Source of the DNA: Pelomonas sp. KK5
Lineage (GTDB): Bacteria; Pseudomonadota; Gammaproteobacteria; Burkholderiales; Burkholderiaceae_C
Assembly: GCF_001984095.1 (NCBI RefSeq)
Contig: NZ_LYVQ01000037.1
Coordinates: 1 to 36,811, forward strand
Length of the DNA: 36,811 bases
Direction of reading: 5' to 3'
How positions within the stretch are numbered: position 1 is the stretch's first letter; each line of letters opens with the position of its first letter. Positions 1 through 8,017 of the stretch are shown one piece after another. The notes below the pieces were generated by a model. That model did not search any database. It was not told the origin of the DNA and saw nothing but the letters and a program-made list of their open reading frames with translations. The translations under genes were made by a program, and so were the position numbers.

Positions 1-272
1 GGCTTGGGCGGCTCCGCCGGGGCGATCATGTCCACCATGATCGGCGGCGCCACGGAGCGCACCGCCTCGCGCACCGCATCGACCTGCATCAGCGCCCAGC
101 CGCCCAGGCCATGCGCCAGCACGACACCGGCGACCAGCCAGCGGCGGGCCTGCGGGCCGAGATCGTCGCCAGGCCCCGGCGGGATGAAGGACACCGCCGG
201 CATCGGCTCGGTGCTGCGGCTCGGCGAACCCGCGCTGGCGGGAGGCCGCGGCGCAGGCGCCGCTTCGGGCAT
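1..272 (-). CDS. tonB: TonB-family energy transducer, N-terminal part (cut by window edge)
   Basis: Reading leftward from an ATG at 272-270, the frame stays open to the window edge (90 codons). It gives a Pro/Ala-rich cytoplasmic head of about 45 residues, one hydrophobic segment (WLVAGVVLAHGLGGWALM), then a periplasmic stretch containing VDMIAPAEPPKP. That layout, with a single inner-membrane anchor followed by proline-rich sequence, is typical of TonB, which passes proton-motive-force energy from ExbB/ExbD to outer-membrane receptors. The C-terminal domain lies outside the window, so the assignment rests on the N-terminal part alone. An in-frame GTG at 302-300 is an alternative start; neither start has a clear Shine-Dalgarno. 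A Fur-type box sits 86 bases upstream of the ATG, which supports an iron-uptake role. ExbB/ExbD would be expected further left but are not visible. Confidence 0.7.
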   Translation of the reverse strand, partial: MPEAAPAPRPPASAGSPSRSTEPMPAVSFIPPGPGDDLGPQARRWLVAGVVLAHGLGGWALMQVDAVREAVRSVAPPIMVDMIAPAEPPK

Positions 273-357
273 CGAAGAAAGGACTTGTGTGGAGGAGGTC
301 ACGACCGCAGGCGCCGGGAGGCGCGGGTAATTCCAGTGCTCCGCAAATCCTAACACC

Positions 358-376
358 AATGAGAACTATTCTCATT
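358..376 (-). promoter_or_regulatory. Fur box upstream of tonB
   Basis: The 19 bases aatgagaactattctcatt form a near-perfect dyad. They fit the 7-1-7 Fur core TGAnAAT-n-ATTnTCA at nearly all positions. On the minus strand a possible promoter (-35 TTGTCT at 391-386, 17-base spacer, -10 TAGTTC at 368-363) would overlap the box, as expected for iron-dependent repression. The rest of 273-499 holds no gene I can support. Confidence 0.75.
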
Positions 377-499
377 ACATGCTGAAGACAAAAACCAACA
401 TCCGCCCGCGCCTGCACAGGGTCAGGTCTTGTCGTTGTGCGATGCGGACAGGGCTTGCCCGGACCCCTGGAGGCCCCCGCATGTCGGTATGCTGCGGGC

Positions 500-865
500 A
501 TGGTGAAGACACTGCTCCGCTGGATCCTGCTGGCCGCCGCCCTGCTGCTGGTGGCGCATCTCTACCCGGGCGTCCAGGTGACGAGCTTCACCTCGGCCAT
601 GATCGCGGCCCTGGTGCTGGGCCTCCTGAACACGCTGCTGCGGCCCCTGCTGGTGCTGCTGACGCTGCCGGTGACCGTGCTGAGCCTGGGGCTCTTCCTG
701 TTCGTGATCAACGCGCTGATGTTCTGGGCCGCCGCCGCCGTGCTGGACGGCTTCACCGTCACCGGCTTCTGGGCGGCGCTGATCGGCTCGCTGATCTACA
801 GCCTGTGCGGCATGCTGATCGACGTGGTGATGGAGCGGATGTTCCCGCCCGGCGAGCTCGACTGA
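500..865 (+). CDS. YvlD-type small membrane protein (phage holin 4 superfamily)
   Basis: A 121-residue protein with four hydrophobic segments (about 5-24, 32-50, 57-82 and 92-112). It carries the family signature N44-x4-RP followed by LTLPVTVLSLGLFLFVINALMF. This matches the YvlD / Phage_holin_4_2 family (PF04020), inner-membrane proteins of unknown function found across bacteria. The family name does not imply phage origin and no phage genes lie nearby. I chose the ATG at 500 because it starts directly before the first membrane segment; an upstream in-frame ATG at 437 would add 21 residues with no hydrophobic or family-like character. The gene converges on the M48 protease gene, with 16 bases between the stop codons. 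Confidence 0.8.
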   Translation: MVKTLLRWILLAAALLLVAHLYPGVQVTSFTSAMIAALVLGLLNTLLRPLLVLLTLPVTVLSLGLFLFVINALMFWAAAAVLDGFTVTGFWAALIGSLIYSLCGMLIDVVMERMFPPGELD

Positions 866-881
866 TCGACGTATCGAACGA

Positions 882-2492
882 TCAGGGCGGCTCGGCGCCC
901 GGCGGCAGCCCGCGCGGGTAGAGCTCGGCCAGCACCTGGCGGCGCTGGTAGAGCAAGGTGCGCAGGCGCGCGTCGATGACCGCAGCCTCGATCTGGTCGG
1001 CATCGCGCCCGCGTGACTGGCGCAGGCCCGAGCGCAGGCGGTCGATCGCGCCGGCCAGGTCACCCACCGCGGCACGCGCCTCGCCTTGCGCGCGAACGGC
1101 GCGCAGCGGCTGGCCGAGCTTGGTCCAGAGCTGGGACAGCTGCTGCCAGGCCAGGGCATCGGTGGGGTCGAGGCTGGCATGGGTCTGCAGCGCCTCGGCG
1201 GCCTCGCGGGCGCTGGCCGGGTCCTGGTCCACCATCGCGAGCCGCGCCCGCATCATCATCATCGGGCGCGAGCGCTCGCCGGCCAGTGGCTGCAGCGCCG
1301 CGAAGCCGTCCGCCGCGTGCTCGCGCGCCTGCTCCATTTCCGCGCGCAGGTACATCAGCAGCCGGGCCGTGCGGGCCAGGTCCTGGGGCGTGCCGTTGAG
1401 GTCCTTCAGCATCGCCTCGGCGCTGCGCAGGCTGCCGGCGGCACGGGCGAAGTTGCGCATCTTGATCGAGGCCAGCGTGCTGGCGTACCGGGCAGCGAGC
1501 TGGTCGTAGGCCTTGTTGGGGCCGCTCTGCACGTCGCGGCCGCCGCTGTCCAGGTTCTGCAGCACGGCCCAGGCCTCGGCGCGCGGGTCCATCAGCACGC
1601 GCGAGCGCGCCGCCATCAGCGCATGCTCGGCGGTGCCGCGCGGGCGCACCAGGTCCTGCGCGCCCAGGCGCGAGCGGGCATCGCCGATGCGCTCGCTGGT
1701 CAGCGGGTGCGAACGCAGGTACGGATAGCTCCCGGAATCCTGCAGGTGATAGGCCTGCTCCATCCGCTCGAACATGCTGGCCATGCCGCCGGCGGCGAAG
1801 CCGGCCTCGGTCATCACGTTGAAGCCGACGCGGTCGGCCTCGCGCTCCATGTCGCGCGAGAAGGCCAGCGAGGCCGCCTGCGCAGCGGCCTGGCTCCCGA
1901 CGATGGCGGCGTTGGCCATGTCGGCGTTGCCGCGGGTGGCCGCCAGCACGCCCAGGATCATGCCGGCGGCGGCGAGCATGCCGTTGCGCGAGTCGCCGGC
2001 GATGCGGCGCGCGATGTGGCGCTGCGTGACGTGCGACATCTCGTGGCCCAGCACCGAGGCCAGTTCGTCGCGCGAGCCGGTCATCGCGATCAGGCCCAGG
2101 TGCACGCCGACGAAGCCACCGGGCAGCGCGAAGGCGTTGATCGACTTGTCGCGCACCAGGAAGGTCTGCCAGGCGAAGCGCTCCGCGGTTTCGTCGCTGA
2201 TGTTGCCGAGCTTCTTGCCGGCGGCGACGAGCGGATCCCAGATGCCGTCGAGGTACTCCTGCAGCAGCGGGTCGTCCACGTAGTCCGGGTCGAGCCAGAT
2301 CTCGCGCATCACCTGGTTGCCGATGCTGCGCTCGCGGCCGACGTCGAGATCCTGCGAGACCGAATCACCCAGCGCAGGCAGGTTCACCTGCGCGCGGCCC
2401 AGCGGCGCGCTCAGCAGCATCGAGCAGGAGAGCAGGGCCGCGACGACCTTCTTAGCGATCGGCTGGCGCTGGCGGAAGAAATTCATCGTCAT
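882..2492 (-). CDS. M48-family periplasmic metalloprotease with helical repeats (BepA-like)
   Basis: About 536 residues. The N-terminus has basic residues (RQRQPIAKK) and a hydrophobic run ending near AQ, a likely Sec signal peptide. Zinc ligands are visible as HEMSH at 150-154 and the downstream EREAD with the third ligand near E218, inside [18 protein letters not shown]. The C-terminal half is helical and alanine-rich and reads as TPR-like repeats. This architecture is that of BepA/YfgC, which handles stalled outer-membrane proteins such as LptD in E. coli. A quality-control role in the periplasm is inferred from family. ATGs at 2492 and 2486 are both possible starts; neither has a strong ribosome-binding site. 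The gene is divergent from moaC across 63 bases. Confidence 0.85.
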   Translation of the reverse strand: MTMNFFRQRQPIAKKVVAALLSCSMLLSAPLGRAQVNLPALGDSVSQDLDVGRERSIGNQVMREIWLDPDYVDDPLLQEYLDGIWDPLVAAGKKLGNISDETAERFAWQTFLVRDKSINAFALPGGFVGVHLGLIAMTGSRDELASVLGHEMSHVTQRHIARRIAGDSRNGMLAAAGMILGVLAATRGNADMANAAIVGSQAAAQAASLAFSRDMEREADRVGFNVMTEAGFAAGGMASMFERMEQAYHLQDSGSYPYLRSHPLTSERIGDARSRLGAQDLVRPRGTAEHALMAARSRVLMDPRAEAWAVLQNLDSGGRDVQSGPNKAYDQLAARYASTLASIKMRNFARAAGSLRSAEAMLKDLNGTPQDLARTARLLMYLRAEMEQAREHAADGFAALQPLAGERSRPMMMMRARLAMVDQDPASAREAAEALQTHASLDPTDALAWQQLSQLWTKLGQPLRAVRAQGEARAAVGDLAGAIDRLRSGLRQSRGRDADQIEAAVIDARLRTLLYQRRQVLAELYPRGLPPGAEPP

Positions 2493-2555
2493 CGGGGAAC
2501 CGGGATCACTCTCTATGATGCAAAGCCATCGGTTTCCCGAATATTGCCGCACGGT

Positions 2556-3044
<489 letters not shown>

Positions 3045-3064
3045 CGGCTTAGTTCAGCGTCACT

Positions 3065-4813
3065 TCAGCGCATCTCCTTCCAGTCGTACTCCCGCTTGGG
3101 CGGTTCGCACTGGAAAGGCTTGTCCTCGGGCCGGGCCACGTCCTTGCACATGTCGAGCCACTGCTGGGCATTGGCATTGCGGAACTCGCGCAGGCGCTGC
3201 ACGACATAACGAGCACGATCATCGTCACCGGTGGCGTGCAGGGACTGGGCCCAGGACATCATCAGGCGCGTGTCGATCAGGTTGTGCGCGGTGCTGCGGG
3301 CCGCCTGCAGCGCGTAGGGGCCGGGCTCGAGGCTGGTGGCGGCGGCGTAGTCGGCCTGCTGGGCGAAGAAGGTGGATTTCCGTCCCGCCTCGATCCGGTC
3401 AGCCAATGGCCCTGCATGCTCGGGCGGCACGTAGATGACGACGACGCGGTGATAGTCCCAGACCGCGTACAGGCTGCCCAGGACGATGGCGAGGCCGCCG
3501 ATGAAGGCGGGCACCTGCAGGCTGATGGCGCGGCCTCGGGGCTTGTCCTCCAGCGGCCCGAGCGCCAGGCCGAAGGCGAAGGCCGCGGGCAGCAGGAAGT
3601 AGGCGTACCACAGCGGATATTCGAGCAGGCTGTGCAGGCCGATCATCAGCACGAGCATGAAGGCGCAGCGGCGCACGACGGCGTCGTGCTCGTCGGTGGC
3701 GCGCATGCTGTCGCGCAGCGCGCGCCACAGCGACCACGCCAGCAGGCCGACGATCAGCACCGCCGCCGGAATGCCCAGCTCCACGGCCAGTTGCATCGGC
3801 AGGTCATGCGTGTGGTCGAAGAAGGCGATGGGCCGGTTCGGGAACGGCGTCATCGTCCAGGCCAGGTTGAACTCGCCCCAGCCGACACCGGTCCACGGGT
3901 TGCGTTTCACGAGTTCCCAGGCATTGGCCAGGATCTTCATCCGCTCGGGCGAGCCCGCGCCTTCCGATGCAAGCCGTGACTCGGCGCCGAAGGCATGCCC
4001 GCCGCCCGAGTTCGCCCACAGGTACATCGCGTACCAGCTGGCGGCCATCATCAGCGGCGTGGCGACCAGCGACCAGCGCGACGCCGGCTTCAGGCGACGG
4101 TCCAGCAGGCCCCACAGGGCGAGCAGGAAGACGCCGACCATGCCGGTGCGCGAGGCGCTGAGGATGACGGCGAAGACGAAGCCGAACAACAGCAGCGGCA
4201 GGGCGACGCGGCGATCGGCCTTCCTGAGCGATCCCTGGTCAGCCAGGAACACCGCGGCGACGCTGGACCACATCAGCAGGCTGGCCAGGTGATTGGGCTG
4301 GCGCATATTGCCGACGGCGCGGCCGGGGATGCCGGAGCGGGCGATGAGGTGGCCGTCGGGCAGGTCGGGGAGGAAGACCTGAATGATGCTGACGAGGAGG
4401 CTCAGCAAGCCAGCGGCGAGGAGGGACCAGCAGAGGGTGGTGAACCATGTCGACCGCGCGCCCGAATCAAGCCCCTGCGCCATCACCAGCAGAAACAGCG
4501 CGGCGCCGACGAGGGCGCTGGCCGAGAGCGCCAGGGACAAGGGCAGCCCATTGAGCCATGCCGATGCGCACGGCCCCAGGAGAAGAAGGACAAGGGCCCA
4601 CGCCGCGGCGCTGCCATTCAGGCGGGGCAATGAGGCGGAGAGGCCGAGCAGCACGCCCCCGGCGCCAAGCAAGGCGCAGAGCTGGTTGTAGAGGGTGGCG
4701 GAGGGCGTCTGGCTGAAGGCGATCAGCGGAGCCAGGGTGCCGAGCAGTACGAGCGCTATCGACTCAAGGGCACTACTCGCGGATCGCGGATGGGGCGAGA
4801 CTGACGGATGCAT
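3065..4813 (-). CDS. PglL/PilO-type protein O-oligosaccharyltransferase (Wzy_C superfamily)
   Basis: A 582-residue polytopic inner-membrane protein with roughly ten or more hydrophobic segments and a soluble C-terminal tail of about 150 residues. Visible hallmarks are GNMRQPNHLA at 168-177, SRTG at 221-224, a periplasmic-loop HTHDLPMQLAVELG starting at H334, and HSLLEYPLWYAYF at 394-406. The last resembles the Wzy_C_2 region of PglL, the enzyme that moves a lipid-linked glycan onto Ser/Thr of exported proteins including type IV pilins. WaaL O-antigen ligases share the fold, but the Wzy_C_2-like tail and the pilin gene two genes upstream favour protein glycosylation. It is 44 bases downstream of the other ligase-like gene on the same strand, so probably co-transcribed. 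Confidence 0.75.
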   Translation of the reverse strand: MHPSVSPHPRSASSALESIALVLLGTLAPLIAFSQTPSATLYNQLCALLGAGGVLLGLSASLPRLNGSAAAWALVLLLLGPCASAWLNGLPLSLALSASALVGAALFLLVMAQGLDSGARSTWFTTLCWSLLAAGLLSLLVSIIQVFLPDLPDGHLIARSGIPGRAVGNMRQPNHLASLLMWSSVAAVFLADQGSLRKADRRVALPLLLFGFVFAVILSASRTGMVGVFLLALWGLLDRRLKPASRWSLVATPLMMAASWYAMYLWANSGGGHAFGAESRLASEGAGSPERMKILANAWELVKRNPWTGVGWGEFNLAWTMTPFPNRPIAFFDHTHDLPMQLAVELGIPAAVLIVGLLAWSLWRALRDSMRATDEHDAVVRRCAFMLVLMIGLHSLLEYPLWYAYFLLPAAFAFGLALGPLEDKPRGRAISLQVPAFIGGLAIVLGSLYAVWDYHRVVVIYVPPEHAGPLADRIEAGRKSTFFAQQADYAAATSLEPGPYALQAARSTAHNLIDTRLMMSWAQSLHATGDDDRARYVVQRLREFRNANAQQWLDMCKDVARPEDKPFQCEPPKREYDWKEMR

Positions 4814-4857
4814 GATGGGGCCGCATCATCACACGAAAGCAATGGGCCCCTCCGTCC

Positions 4858-6210
4858 TCAGAACCAGCCGTCGCGCCAGAAGCGCGGGCTGTAATGCTCG
4901 GATTCGATCGGCGGGCCTCGTGAGATCACCGGGTTGCCGCTCAGCCATTCTGGAAGAGAGACGCAGATCAGCCAGATCTGGGCCGCGAACAGAACAACGA
5001 GGAGCGCTCGCATCGAGGTCGTCACGAGGCTTGAGGCAGGTGCCGCGGCAGGCGATCTGGGCAGCCTGGAAAGGAGCAGCGAGACAGCAAGCACGATCCA
5101 CATCTGCGACATCGGCATCACGAAGTTGCCGGAAAAGCACCCGTCGACGAGTGCGGCCAGACAGGCCGCGAAGCTGGCAATGGCCAAGGGGTCGTCAGGA
5201 ATGTCTCTTCCGATCGTCCTGGCCACGCGCCACAGCGTACGAACGACCATGAAGACAAGAAGCAGTGCCAGCGGCAGACCATACTCGGCAGCCACCTGCG
5301 CATAGACGTTGTGCGGGTGCGCGGCGTCGCCGTTGAAATAGTGGGCGAAATGCATGGGGCCAACGCCAAGCCACGGGTGGGCAACGATGTCGCCCCAGGC
5401 CGTCTTCAGCAGGAAGATGCGAGCCTCGACGCTGCTCGCTTCCCCGTAGGGGCGATAGCCGGGCGGGATCTCGATGCCCAACACGAAGGGGAGCACCACC
5501 ATGACGGCAATGTGCAGGGCAACTCCGCCGACGGCCACCCAAGCCAAGCGCCGCGCGAACTGCCGACCTGCTCGACCAAACAGTATCGGCGCCGCGATGC
5601 CCGCACTCACAAGGGCCACCGTCGTCGCTCTGGCCTGCAGCAGCGAGACCAGGAACAGGGTGAGTACCAGGGCATAGGACGCCAGTCCTCGCCAGCGCCG
5701 CTCGAAAGCCGGGTTGCCGACGACGCACAGGAGCAGCGGCACGAAGACTGTCTGCGCGTGATTCAGGAAACGGATGTTCTCGTAGCCGATGGCCAGGCGG
5801 AAGTAATCCACCATGTGTTCGTCGATCAGGCTGACAACGGTGATCGACGACACCACCGTCGCGTACATCGCCTGGCCGCACACCAGAGCGATCAGCAGCA
5901 AGCGTATGGAATTCGTCCAGGTGCAGGCGAGCGTGCAGACTGCGAGTGACAGCCAGAGCAACACGTCACGAGCGGCAACGTCTGGCAGGGCCGAGGTAAG
6001 GGTTGCGCAAGCGACCACCATGCCCGCAGCTAGAGCCATGATCGCCTGAACGCTCGTAGGCATGGCAAATCGTGACCTGGACAACACGGTACCCGTGGCC
6101 AATGGCAACAGCAGGAGTTGAAGCCCGCGGCCCAGGTCGTGTGGACCGCCATCGCTCAATCCGCCGAGCAATGGAAGCAGCGTGAGGTAGGCAACGAGCA
6201 GGGCCGTCAT
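4858..6210 (-). CDS. O-antigen ligase-fold membrane protein directly after pilin (possible pilin glycosyl-ligase)
   Basis: About 450 residues, mostly hydrophobic segments. The large periplasmic loop contains HPWLGVGPMHF and HPHNVYAQVAAEYG (H298, H300), which matches the conserved loop of the WaaL/Wzy/PglL superfamily; an arginine in QARATTVAL (R194) fits another conserved site. It lacks the long Wzy_C_2 tail of the neighbouring gene. TfpO/PilO of Pseudomonas and Acinetobacter is encoded right after pilA and glycosylates only the pilin, so position suggests a similar role; an O-antigen ligase or polymerase remains possible. Start: the frame stays open into the pilin gene, but the extra residues are only the translated terminator, so I use the ATG at 6210. 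Its only SD-like sequence (AAAGGGG) lies inside that terminator stem. The G+C content of parts of the gene is clearly lower than its surroundings (31 of 60 bases in 5761-5820). Confidence 0.65.
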   Translation of the reverse strand: MTALLVAYLTLLPLLGGLSDGGPHDLGRGLQLLLLPLATGTVLSRSRFAMPTSVQAIMALAAGMVVACATLTSALPDVAARDVLLWLSLAVCTLACTWTNSIRLLLIALVCGQAMYATVVSSITVVSLIDEHMVDYFRLAIGYENIRFLNHAQTVFVPLLLCVVGNPAFERRWRGLASYALVLTLFLVSLLQARATTVALVSAGIAAPILFGRAGRQFARRLAWVAVGGVALHIAVMVVLPFVLGIEIPPGYRPYGEASSVEARIFLLKTAWGDIVAHPWLGVGPMHFAHYFNGDAAHPHNVYAQVAAEYGLPLALLLVFMVVRTLWRVARTIGRDIPDDPLAIASFAACLAALVDGCFSGNFVMPMSQMWIVLAVSLLLSRLPRSPAAAPASSLVTTSMRALLVVLFAAQIWLICVSLPEWLSGNPVISRGPPIESEHYSPRFWRDGWF

Positions 6211-6211
6211 A

Positions 6212-6238
6212 TGAAAAAGGGCCCCTTTCGGGGCCCTT
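6212..6238 (-). terminator. Intrinsic terminator of pilA overlapping the next gene's SD
   Basis: On the minus strand a 9-bp perfect stem (AAGGGCCCC with GGGGCCCTT) closes on a GAAA tetraloop and runs into five T residues. The stem arms are 6230-6238 and 6217-6225. It starts about 18 bases after the pilin stop codon, so it should end most pilin transcripts. The only SD-like bases of the downstream ligase gene are in the second stem arm. Confidence 0.9.
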
Positions 6239-6256
6239 GCTTGTGCGGGGACGCTA

Positions 6257-6739
6257 TCAGGTGCCCGAGCTCGCGTTGTTCTTGGTGATTGCTGCATAAG
6301 CAGCCGCTTGGTCAGTCGAACTGATGTTCGTGGACGTCGTCCAGGTCACGCTCGCAGCACCAACGGTCGGGGTCCACGTGATGGTCTTGCCATCGATGCC
6401 AGAGCCAATCCCGGTGCCCAGCGTAGCAGTGATCGCGCCTGCGCTAGTCACGGCCACCGATGCGACCTCCTTGGTTGCGGACGTAGCAGGAATGTTTGCG
6501 CTCGTATCAGACTGACCGCATGCCGTAGGCGCGTTGCCAGCGGCAACACCAGTTTCCTGCGCACACAGGGCGACAGCGGCCTTGTAAGAATCGACCGCGC
6601 TCAGGGCATTGCCGATCTTGGCCTTGATCGTGTAATCCTTGTACTGCGGAATCGCCACAGCAGCCAGGATGCCGATGATCGCCACGACGATCATCAGTTC
6701 GATCAGGGTGAAACCTTGTTGGACGCGCTTCATGCTCAT
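6257..6739 (-). CDS. pilA: Type IV pilin major subunit (PilA-like)
   Basis: A 160-residue prepilin with leader MSMKRVQQG and the prepilin-peptidase site G9|F10. This is followed by the signature [24 protein letters not shown] with the required Glu at +5. PilD would cut and N-methylate it before assembly into type IV pili used for twitching, adhesion and DNA uptake. Only two cysteines are seen (C59, C74), close together in the first half of the globular domain, not framing a C-terminal loop as in many pilins. The chain ends in NNASSGT, a Ser/Thr-containing tail that could carry a glycan, as the C-terminal Ser does in group I Pseudomonas pilins. I chose ATG 6739 because GGAG lies nine bases upstream; ATG 6733 is the alternative. 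Expression is probably sigma-54 driven (site at 6801-6816). Confidence 0.92.
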   Translation of the reverse strand: MSMKRVQQGFTLIELMIVVAIIGILAAVAIPQYKDYTIKAKIGNALSAVDSYKAAVALCAQETGVAAGNAPTACGQSDTSANIPATSATKEVASVAVTSAGAITATLGTGIGSGIDGKTITWTPTVGAASVTWTTSTNISSTDQAAAYAAITKNNASSGT

Positions 6740-6800
6740 GATGGGTAACTCCGGATGGGTGAGAGGGACAGGAAACTGGTTTGAGGACACTCCCCCTGAA

Positions 6801-6816
6801 TGCAGGGGTCGTGCCA
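6801..6816 (-). promoter_or_regulatory. Sigma-54 (-24/-12) promoter of pilA
   Basis: The minus strand reads TGGCACGACCCCTGCA. The GG and GC elements are exactly ten bases apart, matching the RpoN consensus TGGCACG-N4-TTGCA except for one T-to-C change at -12. Transcription would begin near 6790, about 50 bases before the pilin start codon. Sigma-54 control of pilA by the PilSR system is established in Pseudomonas. Confidence 0.8.
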
Positions 6817-6888
6817 GCCCCAGGCTCCTGCATTTCCGTGACCGGCATCACAACCGTTACTCGTGGTTGCAGGGAATCCGACCAAGCT

Positions 6889-6945
6889 TGTCAGACTCAC
6901 CATCCGCAAAGCGGCACTCGCCCTCCAAAGTGACATTTTTTGTCA
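6889..6945. promoter_or_regulatory. Putative enhancer (PilR-like) sites upstream of pilA
   Basis: A perfect dyad TGACA-TTTTT-TGTCA lies at 6931-6945 and a further TGTCAG at 6889-6894. They lie about 75-145 bases upstream of the -24/-12 element, in the range where P. aeruginosa PilR binds tandem (C/G)TGTC motifs. The rest of the roughly 300-base gap between pilA and the phosphodiesterase gene shows no gene. Binding is inferred. Confidence 0.45.
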
Positions 6946-7041
6946 GCACCCTCCCGCCGCGGCCCAAAAGCGAAACCGCTTGCTTTGCGCGTTAGCACGC
7001 GCTCGGCAAGCGGTTGCATCTCGAAGCAAGAAGCGCCGTCG

Positions 7042-7824
7042 TCAGACCCGCATCACCTGCCCCGCCTCCAGCGCCGTGAAGCGGTGCCGGCTCGACAGCG
7101 CCCCGATCTCGCTCATCACCGCATGGATCTCGCCGGGCTTGATGTGGGTGATGCGCACGTCCACGCTGCCGGCCAGCTGGGCCAGCTCGCGGCCCAGTTC
7201 GGCCGGGCAGAGGTGCCGGCTGACCTTGGCGAGTTCGTGCTCGTCGTCGCTGAAGGCGGTCTCGATGACCAGGTGGGCCACCTGCATCTCGGCCAGGCGG
7301 CGCCACAGCGCGGGGTTCGGTCCGGTGTCGCCGGTGTAGACCCACTGGCCGGCCGCACCCGGCCCGCCATCGACGGCGAAGCCGACCGCCGGCACCGTGT
7401 GTTCGGCGCTGAGCACTTCCACGACGCGATCACCCAGCTGCAGGCGCTGGCCGATCTCGAAGGGGTGCAGCGAGATCACTGGATTCTGGGCGTTAGGCAG
7501 GCGCGTGAAGTCGGGCCAGATGACGCCGTTGAACACATGCTTGCGCAGCGCGTCGAGCGTCTGCGGCAGCGCATGGATCTGGATCGGCGGCCGGCCTGCC
7601 TGGGCCCGGATGCGCAGGACCGAATCAGCCAGCAGCGGGATCGACAGGATGTGATCCAGGTGCGAGTGGCTGACGAGGATGTGGTCGATGCGGGCCAGCG
7701 CGTCCAGCGGCAGATCGCCCACACCGGTGCCGGCATCGATGAGCACGTCGTCATCGAGCAGGAAGGCGGTGGTCTTGTAGCCGGCGGCGATGGCACCGGA
7801 ACAACCCAGGACGCGAATGTTCAT
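7042..7824 (-). CDS. Class II 3',5'-cyclic-nucleotide phosphodiesterase (metallo-beta-lactamase fold)
   Basis: A 260-residue cytosolic MBL-fold hydrolase. The metal-binding set is visible in order: HSHLDH at 53-58, H142 (EHTVPAVGF), D166 (YTGDTG), H204 (SRHLCP) and H227 (THIKPGE). HSHLDH and the long helical insert fit the class II phosphodiesterase family (PDEase_II, PF02112; yeast Pde1, Vibrio CpdP), which hydrolyse cAMP or cGMP to the 5'-monophosphate. Substrate preference cannot be read from sequence; a general MBL hydrolase is the fallback. It starts with ATG without a strong SD. It is separated from the FHA gene by 193 bases holding a stem-loop and a CRP-like site, and by about 220 bases from the pilA promoter, so cAMP control of pili is plausible. 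Confidence 0.75.
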   Translation of the reverse strand: MNIRVLGCSGAIAAGYKTTAFLLDDDVLIDAGTGVGDLPLDALARIDHILVSHSHLDHILSIPLLADSVLRIRAQAGRPPIQIHALPQTLDALRKHVFNGVIWPDFTRLPNAQNPVISLHPFEIGQRLQLGDRVVEVLSAEHTVPAVGFAVDGGPGAAGQWVYTGDTGPNPALWRRLAEMQVAHLVIETAFSDDEHELAKVSRHLCPAELGRELAQLAGSVDVRITHIKPGEIHAVMSEIGALSSRHRFTALEAGQVMRV

Positions 7825-7920
7825 CGAGAGGCTGTGCTGCGAATGTTTTTATGAAGCGCTCGCCTGCACGGGGCAGGCATCGCGAGTGGCTCCAATGTAC
7901 GCAGGCCAGCGAAGGAAACA

Positions 7921-7934
7921 AGGCAGCTTTGCCT
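7921..7934 (-). terminator. Possible weak terminator before the phosphodiesterase gene
   Basis: On the minus strand AGGCA-AAGC-TGCCT forms a 5-bp hairpin followed by TGTTTCCTT. The stem is short and the T run broken, so this is at most a weak terminator for transcripts coming from the FHA gene. Confidence 0.3.
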
Positions 7935-7981
7935 CGTTTATCGATGGAACGTAGTACGCGCCGCGGCGTTCGGCAAGGTGA

Positions 7982-7997
7982 CGTGATTTGCGTCACA
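7982..7997. promoter_or_regulatory. CRP/Vfr-like site upstream of the phosphodiesterase gene
   Basis: CGTGA-TTTGCG-TCACA matches the CRP core TGTGA-N6-TCACA at nine of ten positions. It also sits in an extended dyad GTGACG-N7-CGTCAC at 7978-7996. It lies about 158 bases upstream of the phosphodiesterase start codon and two bases past the FHA stem-loop. A cAMP-responsive site ahead of a cAMP-degrading enzyme would make a feedback loop; this is inference. Confidence 0.5.
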
Positions 7998-7998
7998 C

Positions 7999-8017
7999 GC
8001 CGGGCGCGACGCCCGGC
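7999..8017 (-). terminator. Stem-loop directly after the FHA stop codon
   Basis: GCCGGGCG and CGCCCGGC pair over eight bases around a three-base loop, touching the FHA gene's TGA. No T run follows on the minus strand, so it may be a transcript-stabilising or Rho-associated structure, not a full intrinsic terminator. Confidence 0.5.

Noticed and set aside
500-865. Phage remnant because of the holin family name
   Set aside because: YvlD-type proteins are chromosomal in many bacteria and no phage genes or attachment sites are nearby.
1086-2552. Long open frame on the plus strand opposite the M48 protease, running into moaC
   Set aside because: It mirrors the protease codons in a G+C-rich region and has no family-like sequence before the true moaC start at 2556.
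6211-6297. Upstream extension of the ligase gene into pilA (extra 29 residues)
   Set aside because: The added residues are the translated terminator stem and pilin 3' end; ATG 6210 gives a membrane protein start.
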